Positions 28,977 through 37,115 of a stretch of 64,000 bases of DNA are shown here, one piece after another (the first letter of the stretch is position 1; every line of letters starts with the position of its first letter). Below the pieces are notes generated by a model. The model saw only the letters and a program-made list of their open reading frames with translations. It searched no databases and had not been told where the DNA came from. Location of the stretch: assembly GCA_964547525.1 (NCBI GenBank), contig CAZJOD010000002.1:1-64000 (forward strand). Direction: 5' to 3'. The DNA is from CAZJOD01 sp964547525. GTDB lineage: Bacteria; Bacillota; Clostridia; JAAYHZ01. A program made the position numbers and the translations under genes.

Positions 28977-29005
28977 TTGACATGAGAATAACCGTGTATT
29001 AAAAT
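28977..29005 (+). promoter_or_regulatory. rplM: Strong SigA promoter of rplM-rpsI
   Basis: Consensus TTGACA at 28977-28982 and TAAAAT at 29000-29005 with a 17-bp spacer. The expected start site is near 29012, giving a leader of about 60 nt. Confidence 0.85.
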
Positions 29006-29012
29006 ATGAAAG

Positions 29013-29029
29013 TGTCGTTTGGGACGACA
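29013..29029 (+). promoter_or_regulatory. 5'-end hairpin in the rplM leader (possible L13 leader)
   Basis: TGTCGT and ACGACA form a perfect 6-bp stem with a 5-nt TTGGG loop right at the predicted 5' end of the transcript, about 40 nt before the rplM start. Firmicutes often have an L13-binding leader here; whether this short structure is one cannot be settled by eye. A GAGAAT/ATTCTC pair also brackets the region, but its left arm lies upstream of the predicted start site. Confidence 0.4.
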
Positions 29030-29070
29030 TGCTAATTTATGTGAAAAGATTCTCGAAGGAGGTTAAACAT

Positions 29071-29499
29071 ATGAAGTCATATATGGCGAAAGCTGAAAAC
29101 GTACAACGTAAATGGTTTGTAGTTGACGCTGAAGGTAAAGTGCTAGGTAGACTTGCATCTGAAGTTGCTACAATTTTAAGAGGGAAACATAAAGCCGAAT
29201 ATACACCTCATGTTGATGTTGGTGATTTTGTTATTATAGTTAATGCGGATAAAGTCGAATTGACAGGGAACAAATGGGATAAAAAAATGTATCGGTATCA
29301 TACGGGATATATCGGCGGATTGAAAGAAATGCCGTATAAACAGTTTGTTCAAAAAAATCCTCGCAAAATGGTTGAATTGGCTGTTAAAGGTATGCTTCCT
29401 AAAAACAGTCTCGGTAGAGCGATGATTAAGAAATTAAAAGTATATGCAGAAAGCCAACATCCTCATCAGGCTCAAAGTCCTGAAGTGTTGGAATTATAA
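29071..29499 (+). CDS. rplM: 50S ribosomal protein L13
   Basis: L13 is an early assembly protein of the large subunit. The 142-residue protein starts [33 protein letters not shown] and has the [18 protein letters not shown] and [15 protein letters not shown] blocks. The ATG at 29071 is right for family length and has AAGGAGG 7 nt upstream; the open frame extends 14 codons further but into the leader hairpin. rpsI follows after 18 bp. Confidence 0.97.
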   Translation: MKSYMAKAENVQRKWFVVDAEGKVLGRLASEVATILRGKHKAEYTPHVDVGDFVIIVNADKVELTGNKWDKKMYRYHTGYIGGLKEMPYKQFVQKNPRKMVELAVKGMLPKNSLGRAMIKKLKVYAESQHPHQAQSPEVLEL

Positions 29500-29517
29500 T
29501 GAAAGGAGGAGTATGAA

Positions 29518-29910
29518 ATGGCTAGTGTACAATATTGCGGAACCGGAAGAAGAAAAAAATCTATAGCTCGTGTCAGATTGGTACCGGGAGACGGTAACTT
29601 TGTTATAAACGGTAGAACTATTGACGACTTTTTCGGATTGGATACCTTGAAAGTAATAGTAAGACAACCTCTTGTTTTAACAAACACAACCGATCGGTTT
29701 GATGTATTAGTGAACGTTAAAGGCGGCGGATTTACAGGCCAAGCGGGTGCTATTCGTCATGGTATATCCAGAGCTTTGTTAGAAGCTGACGCTGAATACA
29801 GGCAACCGTTGAAAAAAGCGGGATTCTTAACAAGAGACCCAAGAATGAAGGAAAGAAAAAAATACGGTCTCAAAAAAGCAAGAAGAGCTCCTCAATTTTC
29901 AAAACGTTAA
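29518..29910 (+). CDS. rpsI: 30S ribosomal protein S9
   Basis: S9 reaches the P-site tRNA with its C-terminal tail. The 130-residue protein holds [21 protein letters not shown] near the start, [20 protein letters not shown] in the middle and the invariant C-terminal [15 protein letters not shown] with AAAGGAGG. It ends with a strong terminator. Confidence 0.97.
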   Translation: MASVQYCGTGRRKKSIARVRLVPGDGNFVINGRTIDDFFGLDTLKVIVRQPLVLTNTTDRFDVLVNVKGGGFTGQAGAIRHGISRALLEADAEYRQPLKKAGFLTRDPRMKERKKYGLKKARRAPQFSKR

Positions 29911-29926
29911 TCAAGACCGAACATAC

Positions 29927-29964
29927 GAAATTCCCGTATACTGTGTATTACGGGAATTTTTTAT
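29927..29964 (+). terminator. rpsI: Terminator after rpsI
   Basis: Perfect 10-bp stem AATTCCCGTA (29929-29938) and TACGGGAATT (29949-29958) followed by TTTTT. Confidence 0.9.
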
Positions 29965-29988
29965 TAAACGATATTTTGCCTACGTTAA

Positions 29989-30027
29989 CAGCTGCCGAAA
30001 AAAGACACACTACGTGGCGGCTTTTTA
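29989..30027 (+). terminator. Second, weaker terminator-like hairpin
   Basis: AGCTGCC at 29991-29997 pairs with GGCGGCT at 30016-30022 (one G-U pair) across a long loop, followed by TTTTT. It may be a backup terminator for rplM-rpsI. The rest of the 354-bp gap before the next gene (29911-30264) is AT-rich, with no gene seen. Confidence 0.5.
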
Positions 30028-30264
30028 TACAAATATATCATAATAATCTTATTATGGCGTAAAAGATACATATAATGATAGTTGATTATCTATTCTAAGA
30101 TTAAAAAGATCAAAGTTTTCAATAAATAATTTCAAATAAATTACCTTGATATATGAACATATCCTTCTTTGTACGAATATAATAATTAAGGCTGTAAAGT
30201 AAAAACGGTTATAGAAAACTTTTTTGTTACATTCTCATACATAACTTGAATAAGGGGTGATAAC

Positions 30265-30588
30265 ATGTTTAACAACTTATTTACGTGGGAATTTGTAACC
30301 GGTTTTACCGGCATGGTTGTTGCGGTGAGTCTTATTACCCAATTGACAAAAAATATTTGCGATAAATGTATGGGTAAAATAAAGACTGAAAAATTGGTAT
30401 ATGTCATATCGATACTTGTAGTTGGTGTTGTAGTGGCAACTACCGAGAACTTTAATGTTCCTGTCCGCCAAATAATACAAAAAGTATTTACAGCATGGCT
30501 TAACTCAATAATTGTGGCGTTTACCTCAATGAAAACTTATGATAGCATCCGTAGTAAGATACCGTTACTTTTCAAAAACGATGAATAA
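30265..30588 (+). CDS. Small holin-like membrane protein, unknown function
   Basis: A 107-residue protein not recognised. Two clear hydrophobic segments lie at residues about 9-27 (FVTGFTGMVVAVSLITQ) and 44-62 (LVYVISILVVGVVVATT), with a possible amphipathic third at 75-90. A charged CDKCMGKIKTEK linker (one CxxC) and a short charged C-terminus complete it. Size and layout resemble phage-type holins, but no phage or lysis genes are nearby. ATG with AAGGGGTG. It stands alone between the rpsI terminator and a flavodiiron gene. Confidence 0.6.
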   Translation: MFNNLFTWEFVTGFTGMVVAVSLITQLTKNICDKCMGKIKTEKLVYVISILVVGVVVATTENFNVPVRQIIQKVFTAWLNSIIVAFTSMKTYDSIRSKIPLLFKNDE

Positions 30589-30718
30589 AAAGATAAGGAT
30601 TATACGGGTTTGTGTATCACACATTATAATTAAAATTTTGGATTCTGATATATAATGTTTCCTTAGATACTTTGCTAATCTGTAAGAGATCATATCAGGT
30701 TAATATTCTTGTTATGAA

Positions 30719-30760
30719 TAAACCCGTCTGGATTTTCCGGCGGGTTTTACTTATATTTTT
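30719..30760 (+). terminator. Terminator-like hairpin
   Basis: AAACCCG pairs with CGGGTTT, with inner TGG/CCG-type pairs, then a T-rich tail (TTTTACTTATATTTTTT). It lies about 130 bp downstream of the small membrane protein and before the flavodiiron promoter. Confidence 0.7.
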
Positions 30761-30856
30761 TGTATAATAAAAAGCATAATTATTAAATAGATTAAATAAT
30801 CAAAGTAATAAAAGATTTAACAACAAAAACAATACATCGGTAGCATCAAACCGAAT

Positions 30857-30872
30857 TGTAACTTAAGTTACA
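30857..30872. promoter_or_regulatory. Perfect 16-bp palindrome, Crp/Fnr-type operator
   Basis: TGTAACTTAAGTTACA is a perfect palindrome with the GTAAC-N4-GTTAC layout. Its centre lies about 41.5 bp upstream of the transcription start inferred from the promoter at 30894-30899, the classic class II activator position. GTAAC-N4-GTTAC is, from memory, the pattern reported for HcpR-type regulators in clostridia that control nitrosative-stress genes including flavodiiron proteins. Confidence 0.6.
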
Positions 30873-30890
30873 GACAAACAAAGTGGAATA

Positions 30891-30899
30891 TGGTATTAT
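30891..30899 (+). promoter_or_regulatory. Extended -10 promoter of the flavodiiron gene
   Basis: TGGTATTAT gives a TGn-extended -10 element (TATTAT at 30894-30899) with no recognisable -35 element, as expected for an activator-dependent promoter. The predicted start is near 30906, with a leader of about 130 nt containing a GCTCAA/TTGAG hairpin at 30978-30999. Confidence 0.6.
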
Positions 30900-31036
30900 G
30901 TATATAACGTAAAATTTATCCAATATGTATGAGTTTTTTATCAAAAAATAAAGCATACTAGATTAAGAATTATTGTTGCTCAAAGTTTTTCTTGAGTAGC
31001 AGGAAGTTTTACATTTTTATTATAACGAGGTGTTTT

Positions 31037-32227
31037 ATGAGTATTAAGATAAACGAAAAAGTTAAATGGGTAGGTAAGATCGATTGGGAATTGGATAAAT
31101 TTCATGGAAATGAATATTCGGTTTTCAAGGGATCTTCATATAACTCATATTTGATAAAAGATAAAAAGACAGTACTCATTGATACGGTATGGGCGCCGTA
31201 TTCAAAGGAGTTTGTCAGAAATCTCAAAAAAGAGATTGATCTGAATGACATAGATTATATTATTGCCAACCATGGTGAAGTTGATCATAGTGGTGCTTTG
31301 GTTGAATTGCTGAGAGAAATACCGGACAAGCCGGTTTATTGTACTAAAAACGCCGTAAAATCACTAAAAGGGCAGTATCATCAGGATTGGAATTTTGTCG
31401 AAGTTAAAACAGGGGACGCTTTGGATATAGGTGATAGCAAGTTGGTGTTCGTTGAAGCAAAAATGTTACATTGGCCTGACAGCATGATGACATATATGAC
31501 CGGTGAAAATATTTTGTTTAGTAACGATGCATTCGGTCAACATTACGCTTCGCAATCTTTGTTCAATGATACGGTGGACAGTGGCGAATTATATCATGAA
31601 GCGATAAAATACTATGCGAATATATTGGCTCCTTTCTCACCATTAGTAACAAAAAAAATTAACGAGTTGATCGGTATGAATATTCCTGTGAGTATGATAT
31701 GCCCTAGTCACGGTGTTATATGGAGAGACGATCCAATGCAAATAGTAAACCGATACTTAAAATGGGCTGACGATTATCAGGAAAATCAAATAACTGTTAT
31801 GTACGATACTATGTGGAACGGAACCCGAAGGATGGCCGAAGCTATCGCAGAAGGGATTCGTGAAGCTGACGATAAAGTAACGGTAAAATTATTTAATGTT
31901 TCAAAGACTGATAAGAATGAAGTTTTAACAGAAGTTTTTAAATCTAAAGCGTTTTTAGTAGGGTCATCCACTATTAATAGAGGAATTTTGTATTCTGTTG
32001 CCGGTATACTTGAAATGATCAAAGGACTGGCATTAAAAAATAAAAAAGCGTCCGGTTTTGGCAGCTACGGCTGGAGTGGGGAAAGTGTAAAAATGATCAC
32101 CGAAGAGCTAAAAGATGCGGGAATTACCGTAATAGACGAAGGCATAAGGGAGACATGGAATCCGGACGAAGATGCTTACCAACGTTGTAAAGAATATGGC
32201 AAACAGTTTGTAGAAAAATCAAAATAG
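31037..32227 (+). CDS. Flavodiiron protein (FprA family A-type flavoprotein)
   Basis: Reduces oxygen to water and/or nitric oxide to nitrous oxide in anaerobes. The 396-residue protein has an N-terminal metallo-beta-lactamase-like di-iron domain (residues about 1-250) with the ligand motif NHGEVDHSGAL (H-x-E-x-D-H). Further ligands are the histidine in MLHWPDSM, the aspartate in SNDAFGQH and the histidine in PSHGVIW. A C-terminal flavodoxin domain (MYDTMWNGTRRMAEAI onward) follows. The ATG at 31037 has CGAGG upstream; the open frame 15 codons further upstream runs through the leader. Confidence 0.93.
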   Translation: MSIKINEKVKWVGKIDWELDKFHGNEYSVFKGSSYNSYLIKDKKTVLIDTVWAPYSKEFVRNLKKEIDLNDIDYIIANHGEVDHSGALVELLREIPDKPVYCTKNAVKSLKGQYHQDWNFVEVKTGDALDIGDSKLVFVEAKMLHWPDSMMTYMTGENILFSNDAFGQHYASQSLFNDTVDSGELYHEAIKYYANILAPFSPLVTKKINELIGMNIPVSMICPSHGVIWRDDPMQIVNRYLKWADDYQENQITVMYDTMWNGTRRMAEAIAEGIREADDKVTVKLFNVSKTDKNEVLTEVFKSKAFLVGSSTINRGILYSVAGILEMIKGLALKNKKASGFGSYGWSGESVKMITEELKDAGITVIDEGIRETWNPDEDAYQRCKEYGKQFVEKSK

Positions 32228-32242
32228 TATGAACCAAGGATA

Positions 32243-32276
32243 AAAAGTCTGTTCGGATTGACCGGGCGGACTTTTT
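32243..32276 (+). terminator. Terminator after the flavodiiron gene
   Basis: A 12-bp stem with AAGTC/GACTT at the base, including three G-U pairs higher up (GTTCGG with CCGGGC), and a TTTTT tail at the 3' side. Confidence 0.8.
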
Positions 32277-32303
32277 GAAACCTCATATAAAGTATTTTCA
32301 CGA

Positions 32304-32333
32304 CTTGAAAAAGACTTTTACTTTATGATATGA
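32304..32333 (+). promoter_or_regulatory. Promoter of the amidohydrolase operon
   Basis: TTGAAA near 32304 and TATGAT about 18 bp further downstream, in an otherwise AT-rich stretch. The leader contains a short terminator. Confidence 0.5.
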
Positions 32334-32363
32334 TGTTACAGAGATATTAAAATGAAGTATAAG

Positions 32364-32386
32364 GGGCATCTTTGATGCTCTTTTTG
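32364..32386 (+). terminator. Small leader terminator (possible attenuator)
   Basis: GGGCATC (32364-32370, via 32371-32373 TTT loop) pairs with GATGCTC (32374-32380), then TTTTT. It lies between the predicted promoter and the start codon, only about 10 bp before the ribosome binding site. Confidence 0.6.
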
Positions 32387-32405
32387 GTGTTAAGGAGGGT
32401 TGATT

Positions 32406-33575
32406 TTGTTATTAATTAAAAATGCTAAAATATTACCCATGAGGGGTAAAAAAATTGAGAACGGATATATTATAGTAAAAGAAGGAAAAATTTTTTCAAT
32501 TGGTTCTATGACGGACATGCCTTGCGAGATAGGCCTTGAAAAGGTTGTTGATGCACATTGGGGATATGTCTTACCCGGTTTTATTGATGGACATTGCCAT
32601 ATAGGTATGTGGGAAGACGGTGTAAATTGGGAAGGCTCCGACGGTAATGAGGCAACCGACCCTGTTACACCTCAGTTAAAGGCGATAGACGGAATGTTTC
32701 ATAGGGACAATTGTTTTAAAGAAGCCTGTGGAGCGGGGGTTACGACAGTAGTAACAGGACCCGGCAGTGCGAATGTTATAGGTGGTCAGTTTGCAGCGGT
32801 AAAAACCGTATCAGCCGACCCTGAAGAAATGTTAATAAATGATTGTGTAGCAATGAAACTGGCATTCGGTGAAAATCCAAAAAGAGTATACGGCACTAAA
32901 AATAAATATCCATCTACCAGAATGGCAACTGCGGCAATTTTAAGAGAGAACTTATATAAAGCTCAAGAATATCTGGATAAAATAAGCGAAAGTGAGAAAA
33001 ACAGTGAAGAGAAAAAACCGGCTTTCGATTATAAACTGGAGTCATTAGCTAAAGTATTAGACGGAAAATTAAGAGTGAAGGCCCATGCACACAGAGAAGA
33101 CGATATACTGACAGCGATGCGAATAGCAAAAGAATTCAACCTAAATGTGACCATAGAGCACGGCACCGAAGCATACTTAATTCCGGATTTAATAAAACGT
33201 GCAAATATTGGAGTCATAACCGGACCGTTGATTTGTGAAAGAAGTAAAATTGAGCTAAGGAATTTGACACCAAAATGTCCGGGTATTTTATCAAAAGCGG
33301 GAATACTTACGGCTATAATGACTGACCATCCTGTCATACCGATTCAGTACTTACCTTTATGTGCGGCTGTCGCATCAAAAGAAGGGATGGATGAGGAAGA
33401 AGCAATGAAAGCTATAACAATAAACGCCGCTGTTCTCACAGGTATTGATCACAGGGTGGGCAGTTTGGAACAAGGAAAGGATGCGGATATTTTAATCTTT
33501 GACGGACATCCTTTCGAATATAGAACAAAACTAAAATATGTTTTTGTAAATGGTAATTTGATTCATGAAAGGTAA
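32406..33575 (+). CDS. Amidohydrolase (imidazolonepropionase-like)
   Basis: A 389-residue metal-dependent hydrolase of the amidohydrolase superfamily. The N-terminal beta-sandwich leads into GFIDGHCHIGMW (metal H-x-H, near residues 59-64). Later ligands are KAHAHREDD, IEHGTEAY and the aspartate in MTDHPVIP, and the C-terminus is the usual GSLEQGKDADILIFDGHP block. Substrate is unknown; the closest type is the imidazolonepropionase-like group. The TTG at 32406 is preferred because AAGGAGGG is 8 nt upstream; a TTG at 32400 is too close. The 3' end overlaps tsaE by 11 bases. Confidence 0.85.
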   Translation: MLLIKNAKILPMRGKKIENGYIIVKEGKIFSIGSMTDMPCEIGLEKVVDAHWGYVLPGFIDGHCHIGMWEDGVNWEGSDGNEATDPVTPQLKAIDGMFHRDNCFKEACGAGVTTVVTGPGSANVIGGQFAAVKTVSADPEEMLINDCVAMKLAFGENPKRVYGTKNKYPSTRMATAAILRENLYKAQEYLDKISESEKNSEEKKPAFDYKLESLAKVLDGKLRVKAHAHREDDILTAMRIAKEFNLNVTIEHGTEAYLIPDLIKRANIGVITGPLICERSKIELRNLTPKCPGILSKAGILTAIMTDHPVIPIQYLPLCAAVASKEGMDEEEAMKAITINAAVLTGIDHRVGSLEQGKDADILIFDGHPFEYRTKLKYVFVNGNLIHER

Positions 33576-34059
33576 TCATATTTGTAAAATTGTTACTCGA
33601 AACAAAGAAGAAACTTTAGATTTCGGGATGTATATAGGTTCATTGACAAAGCCCGGATATACTATATGTCTAACCGGAGATTTAGGGAGCGGAAAAACGG
33701 TGCTGACCGGAGGCATAGCACGCGGTATGGGTATAAATGAAGAGATAACCAGCCCTACGTTTACGTTGTTGAATATTTATGAGGGGAGGATACCTTTATA
33801 TCATTTCGATGTTTATCGCCTTGAGAACAGGGATATGGTGCAAGATATAGGTTTTTACGATTATGTGGACGGAGACGGGGTATCGGTGATTGAATGGGCA
33901 AATCTGATTCCTCATGTGCTGCCTGATTCCTATATATTATTCGATATTACACGAGACTTCCAAGCCGGAGACGACTTCAGATCCATCGATATATATGAAA
34001 AAGGTACAGGTATGGCCGAGTTGATCGAGGCCATTAAAAACCGGAGGAATACGATATGA
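33565..34059 (+). CDS. tsaE: tRNA t6A biosynthesis ATPase TsaE
   Basis: TsaE is the ATPase of the threonylcarbamoyladenosine machinery with TsaB and TsaD. The 164-residue protein has the P-loop GDLGSGKT at residues 38-45, the ITSPTFTLLNIYEG block and the HFDVYRLEN and SVIEWANLI motifs. The start overlaps the amidohydrolase end by 11 bases and the stop overlaps tsaB by four (ATGA), indicating one operon. Confidence 0.95.
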   Translation: MKGNHICKIVTRNKEETLDFGMYIGSLTKPGYTICLTGDLGSGKTVLTGGIARGMGINEEITSPTFTLLNIYEGRIPLYHFDVYRLENRDMVQDIGFYDYVDGDGVSVIEWANLIPHVLPDSYILFDITRDFQAGDDFRSIDIYEKGTGMAELIEAIKNRRNTI

Positions 34060-34745
34060 TAACACTGGCTGTTGATACCGCAACCAAAGCCGCTTCTGCA
34101 GCGATTGTAGACAATGGTGAAATAAGGACGTCATTTCTAATAAATCATAGGTCTATGCATTCCCGAAATATCATGACTTTAGTCGATGCGGTGGTCAAGG
34201 AGGCTGATATTAAGAAAAATGATATAGATTTATTTGCAACTACCATTGGGCCCGGTTCGTTTACCGGGGTAAGAATAGGTGTATCCACGGTAAAAGCTAT
34301 GGCTTACTCTTTAAAAAAACAAACGGTTGGCATCAATACTTTGGATGTATTGGCATATGATGTATATGAATATCAAAAATTAATATGCCCTGTTTTAGAT
34401 GCGAGGAACCGACAGGTATTCTGTGCAATATACAATAAAGATAAAGAAAATCGTTTGATCAGATTAACCGAATACATGGGGTTGAAAATCGACGATTTGA
34501 TGTCAATGCTGCAGAAGATGGACCGAGATGTTGTATTTACCGGTGATGCTTACAAAGCATGTGCATCATGGGAAGGTTTTGAAGGGTTTGGCCGGTATAC
34601 GGTAAATGTCGGAGATTATATGCCTAAAGCCTCAACTGTAGGATTGATGGCCGAAACCGCTGCAAAAACGGATCCTGCACTACTAATGCCTTTTTATCTG
34701 AGAAAATCGCAAGCCGAACAGGCAATGGAAGTAAAGAATGAATGA
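34056..34745 (+). CDS. tsaB: tRNA t6A biosynthesis protein TsaB
   Basis: TsaB is the TsaD-like partner that forms a heterodimer with TsaD. The 229-residue protein has the N-terminal ASKA fold start TLAVDTATKAASAAIVD, the family block TIGPGSFTGVRIGVSTVKAM (residues about 64-83) and the INTLDVLA and DARNRQVFCAIY segments. Length is typical. It overlaps tsaE upstream and rimI downstream. Confidence 0.95.
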   Translation: MITLAVDTATKAASAAIVDNGEIRTSFLINHRSMHSRNIMTLVDAVVKEADIKKNDIDLFATTIGPGSFTGVRIGVSTVKAMAYSLKKQTVGINTLDVLAYDVYEYQKLICPVLDARNRQVFCAIYNKDKENRLIRLTEYMGLKIDDLMSMLQKMDRDVVFTGDAYKACASWEGFEGFGRYTVNVGDYMPKASTVGLMAETAAKTDPALLMPFYLRKSQAEQAMEVKNE

Positions 34746-35187
34746 TACTTTTAGAATTGAAAGAACCAGGGAAGATCATATATCACAGATATATGAAATA
34801 GAAAAAGCCACATTTACGGTACCGTGGTCGAAGAACGCTTTATATCAGGATATTGTAGAAAATATGCTATCTTATTATGTAACGGCCTTTTATAAAGATA
34901 ATATTGTAGGGTACGGTGGTATGTGGATTGTGGATGACGAGGCTCATATAACAAATGTAGCCGTTCACAAAGATTATAGAGGATATGGGATAGGTAATGC
35001 TATTTTATCCGCTCTAATTTTAAAATGTAAGATATCAAATATAAGATATATGTCGTTGGAGGTTCGGGTAAGTAATGTAACCGCTCAAAAACTCTATTTA
35101 AAACACGGATTCGAAATAGAGGGATTAAGAAAAAGATATTATTCGGATAACCACGAAGATGCATATGTAATGTGGAAATGCTTATAG
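34738..35187 (+). CDS. rimI: GNAT acetyltransferase RimI
   Basis: RimI acetylates the N-terminal alanine of ribosomal protein S18 in model bacteria. The 149-residue GNAT protein has the acetyl-CoA site block VAVHKDYRGYGIGNAILSALI (residues about 76-96) and the LEVRVSNVTAQKLYLKHGFEIEG motif typical of RimI. It overlaps the tsaB end by 8 bases. The tsaE-tsaB-rimI order is standard; tsaD, often next, lies 7 kb downstream. Confidence 0.9.
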   Translation: MNDTFRIERTREDHISQIYEIEKATFTVPWSKNALYQDIVENMLSYYVTAFYKDNIVGYGGMWIVDDEAHITNVAVHKDYRGYGIGNAILSALILKCKISNIRYMSLEVRVSNVTAQKLYLKHGFEIEGLRKRYYSDNHEDAYVMWKCL

Positions 35188-35262
35188 AGGTTTATGATCG
35201 TATAACTATTTAAAATTTGGATATATAAACATATGCATATGTCAAGGAAGGGGGGTGTGCTT

Positions 35263-37083
35263 ATGTTTGACATACAGGATGAGCTGAAAAAATTACCGGA
35301 TTTGCCCGGCGTATATATGATGAAAAATTCCGCGGGAAAAATTATTTATATAGGAAAGGCGCGAATTCTTAAAAACCGTGTAAAACAATATTTTACCGGC
35401 AGTAACCATGATATTAAAACCGAAGTGCTGGTTGAAAGAATAAAATCTTTCGATTATATTGTAACCGACAGTGAAGTGGAAGCTTTGATCTTGGAGTCAA
35501 CACTGATAAAGAAGCACATGCCTCATTATAACATATTATTAAAAGACGATAAATCGTTTCCCTATATCAGAGTGGATGTGGAAAACATCTATCCTACGAT
35601 TACCGTAGAAAGAAGACCTGCAGATGATAATGCAAAATACTTCGGCCCTTTTCATGTAAGTGCAACCACTTTAAATCAAATGCTAAGTATGCTGAAAAAA
35701 GTGTTTCCGATAAGGTCTTGCGATAAAAATTTCGATCGGATAGATAATATGAGACCTTGCTTGAACTACCATATTAAAAAATGTTCCGGTGTATGTACGG
35801 GAAATGTTACAAAGGAGCGTTACAGAGTCTATGTTAAGAACATAATGGATTTTTTCAACGGAAAACATGAGGAAATAGTTAAGGATTTTGAAAATCAGAT
35901 GGCAGAGGCCTCTGAAAATTTAGATTTTGAAAATGCAGCGGTAATTAGAGATAAGATCTCGCTAATTCGTTCGGTAACGGAAAAGCAAAAAATAGTCTCT
36001 GTAAACCATGAAGATATTGACTATGTAGCAGTCTATTCGGAATATGATATGTGTTGTATAGGAATTTTATACGTTAGGGACGGCAAATTGTCCGAAAAAA
36101 GGGAGTTTATTCAAAAGAATGTATTAGGAGAACCGGCGGGTGAGATTTTATCATCGTTTATGAAACAATACTATACGGCAAAAACATTGGTACCAAAGAC
36201 CGTAGTTACAAATGTGGAACCGGTGGAGTCGGATTTGATATCAAGATGGTTATCCGAATCAGCCGGTAAAAACGTATCAATCCATGTACCTCAAAAAGGC
36301 AGAAAAAAGGAACTGTCCGATATGGCCGCACAAAATGCCATGATTTATCTAAAGAATTATTGTTTAAGACAAAATAACATTCACATGATAGCGGAACAAG
36401 GTCTTTACGGTTTGAAGGAAGTATTGGGATTGGAAGAATTACCGGGTAGAATAGAAGCTTATGATATATCAAACACAGGATCGTCAAATATTGTAGCAGG
36501 TAGAATAGTGTTTATAAACGGCAAAAAAGATACCGGTTCATATAGGAGATATAAGATAAAAAGCACCGAAAAACAAGATGACTATGCTTCGATGGCCGAA
36601 GTTGTTTGGAGAAGGCTTAAAGGAGAAAAAGACTTGGAAAACCTTCCTGACGTTATATTATTGGATGGAGGTAAAGGTCATGTCACAGCCGTTTCAAAAG
36701 TTTTAGAGGAATTTACGTATGATATTGTTATAGCGGGAATGGTAAAAGATGATAAACATAAAACCAAGGGGCTTATAACCGGTTGCGGGGAGTTGGACCT
36801 GACCGGTAACGGGGTGTTGTTGCGGTTTTTATCAGGTATACAAGAAGAGGTACATCGGTATGCAATAGCTTATAATAGACTGCTGGCCGGAAAAACCATG
36901 CGAGAATCGGTGTTGGACGACATACCCGGTATAGGACCAAAGAGGAAAAAGGACTTGATTGCACATTTTCAATCGGTGGACAACATAAAAAAAGCCTCGA
37001 TGTGTGAGCTTGTTAATGTGAAAGGTATAAGCGAAAGTACTGCTAAGGTTATTTTTAATTATTTCCACAACTGTGTGGAATAA
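35263..37083 (+). CDS. uvrC: Excinuclease ABC subunit C
   Basis: UvrC makes both incisions in nucleotide excision repair. The 606-residue protein contains an N-terminal GIY-YIG nuclease domain (LPGVYMMKNSAGKIIYIGKA, residues about 14-33), a central UvrBC domain (FENQMAEASENLDFENAAVIRDKI), an RNase H-like nuclease domain (IEAYDISNTGSSNIVAGRIVF and ILLDGGKGHV) and C-terminal helix-hairpin-helix motifs (DDIPGIGPKRKKDLI). The ATG at 35263 follows AAGGAAGGGGGG and fits family length; ten upstream in-frame codons are not conserved. Its last codons form a 7-bp hairpin (TTCCACA/TGTGGAA). Confidence 0.96.
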   Translation: MFDIQDELKKLPDLPGVYMMKNSAGKIIYIGKARILKNRVKQYFTGSNHDIKTEVLVERIKSFDYIVTDSEVEALILESTLIKKHMPHYNILLKDDKSFPYIRVDVENIYPTITVERRPADDNAKYFGPFHVSATTLNQMLSMLKKVFPIRSCDKNFDRIDNMRPCLNYHIKKCSGVCTGNVTKERYRVYVKNIMDFFNGKHEEIVKDFENQMAEASENLDFENAAVIRDKISLIRSVTEKQKIVSVNHEDIDYVAVYSEYDMCCIGILYVRDGKLSEKREFIQKNVLGEPAGEILSSFMKQYYTAKTLVPKTVVTNVEPVESDLISRWLSESAGKNVSIHVPQKGRKKELSDMAAQNAMIYLKNYCLRQNNIHMIAEQGLYGLKEVLGLEELPGRIEAYDISNTGSSNIVAGRIVFINGKKDTGSYRRYKIKSTEKQDDYASMAEVVWRRLKGEKDLENLPDVILLDGGKGHVTAVSKVLEEFTYDIVIAGMVKDDKHKTKGLITGCGELDLTGNGVLLRFLSGIQEEVHRYAIAYNRLLAGKTMRESVLDDIPGIGPKRKKDLIAHFQSVDNIKKASMCELVNVKGISESTAKVIFNYFHNCVE

Positions 37084-37115
37084 ACGGTTATTATATGGAA
37101 TAAACGGTGATAATT

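Noticed and set aside
30265..30588. Prophage remnant suggested by the holin-like protein
   Set aside because: No integrase, endolysin, portal or attachment-site repeat is visible nearby.
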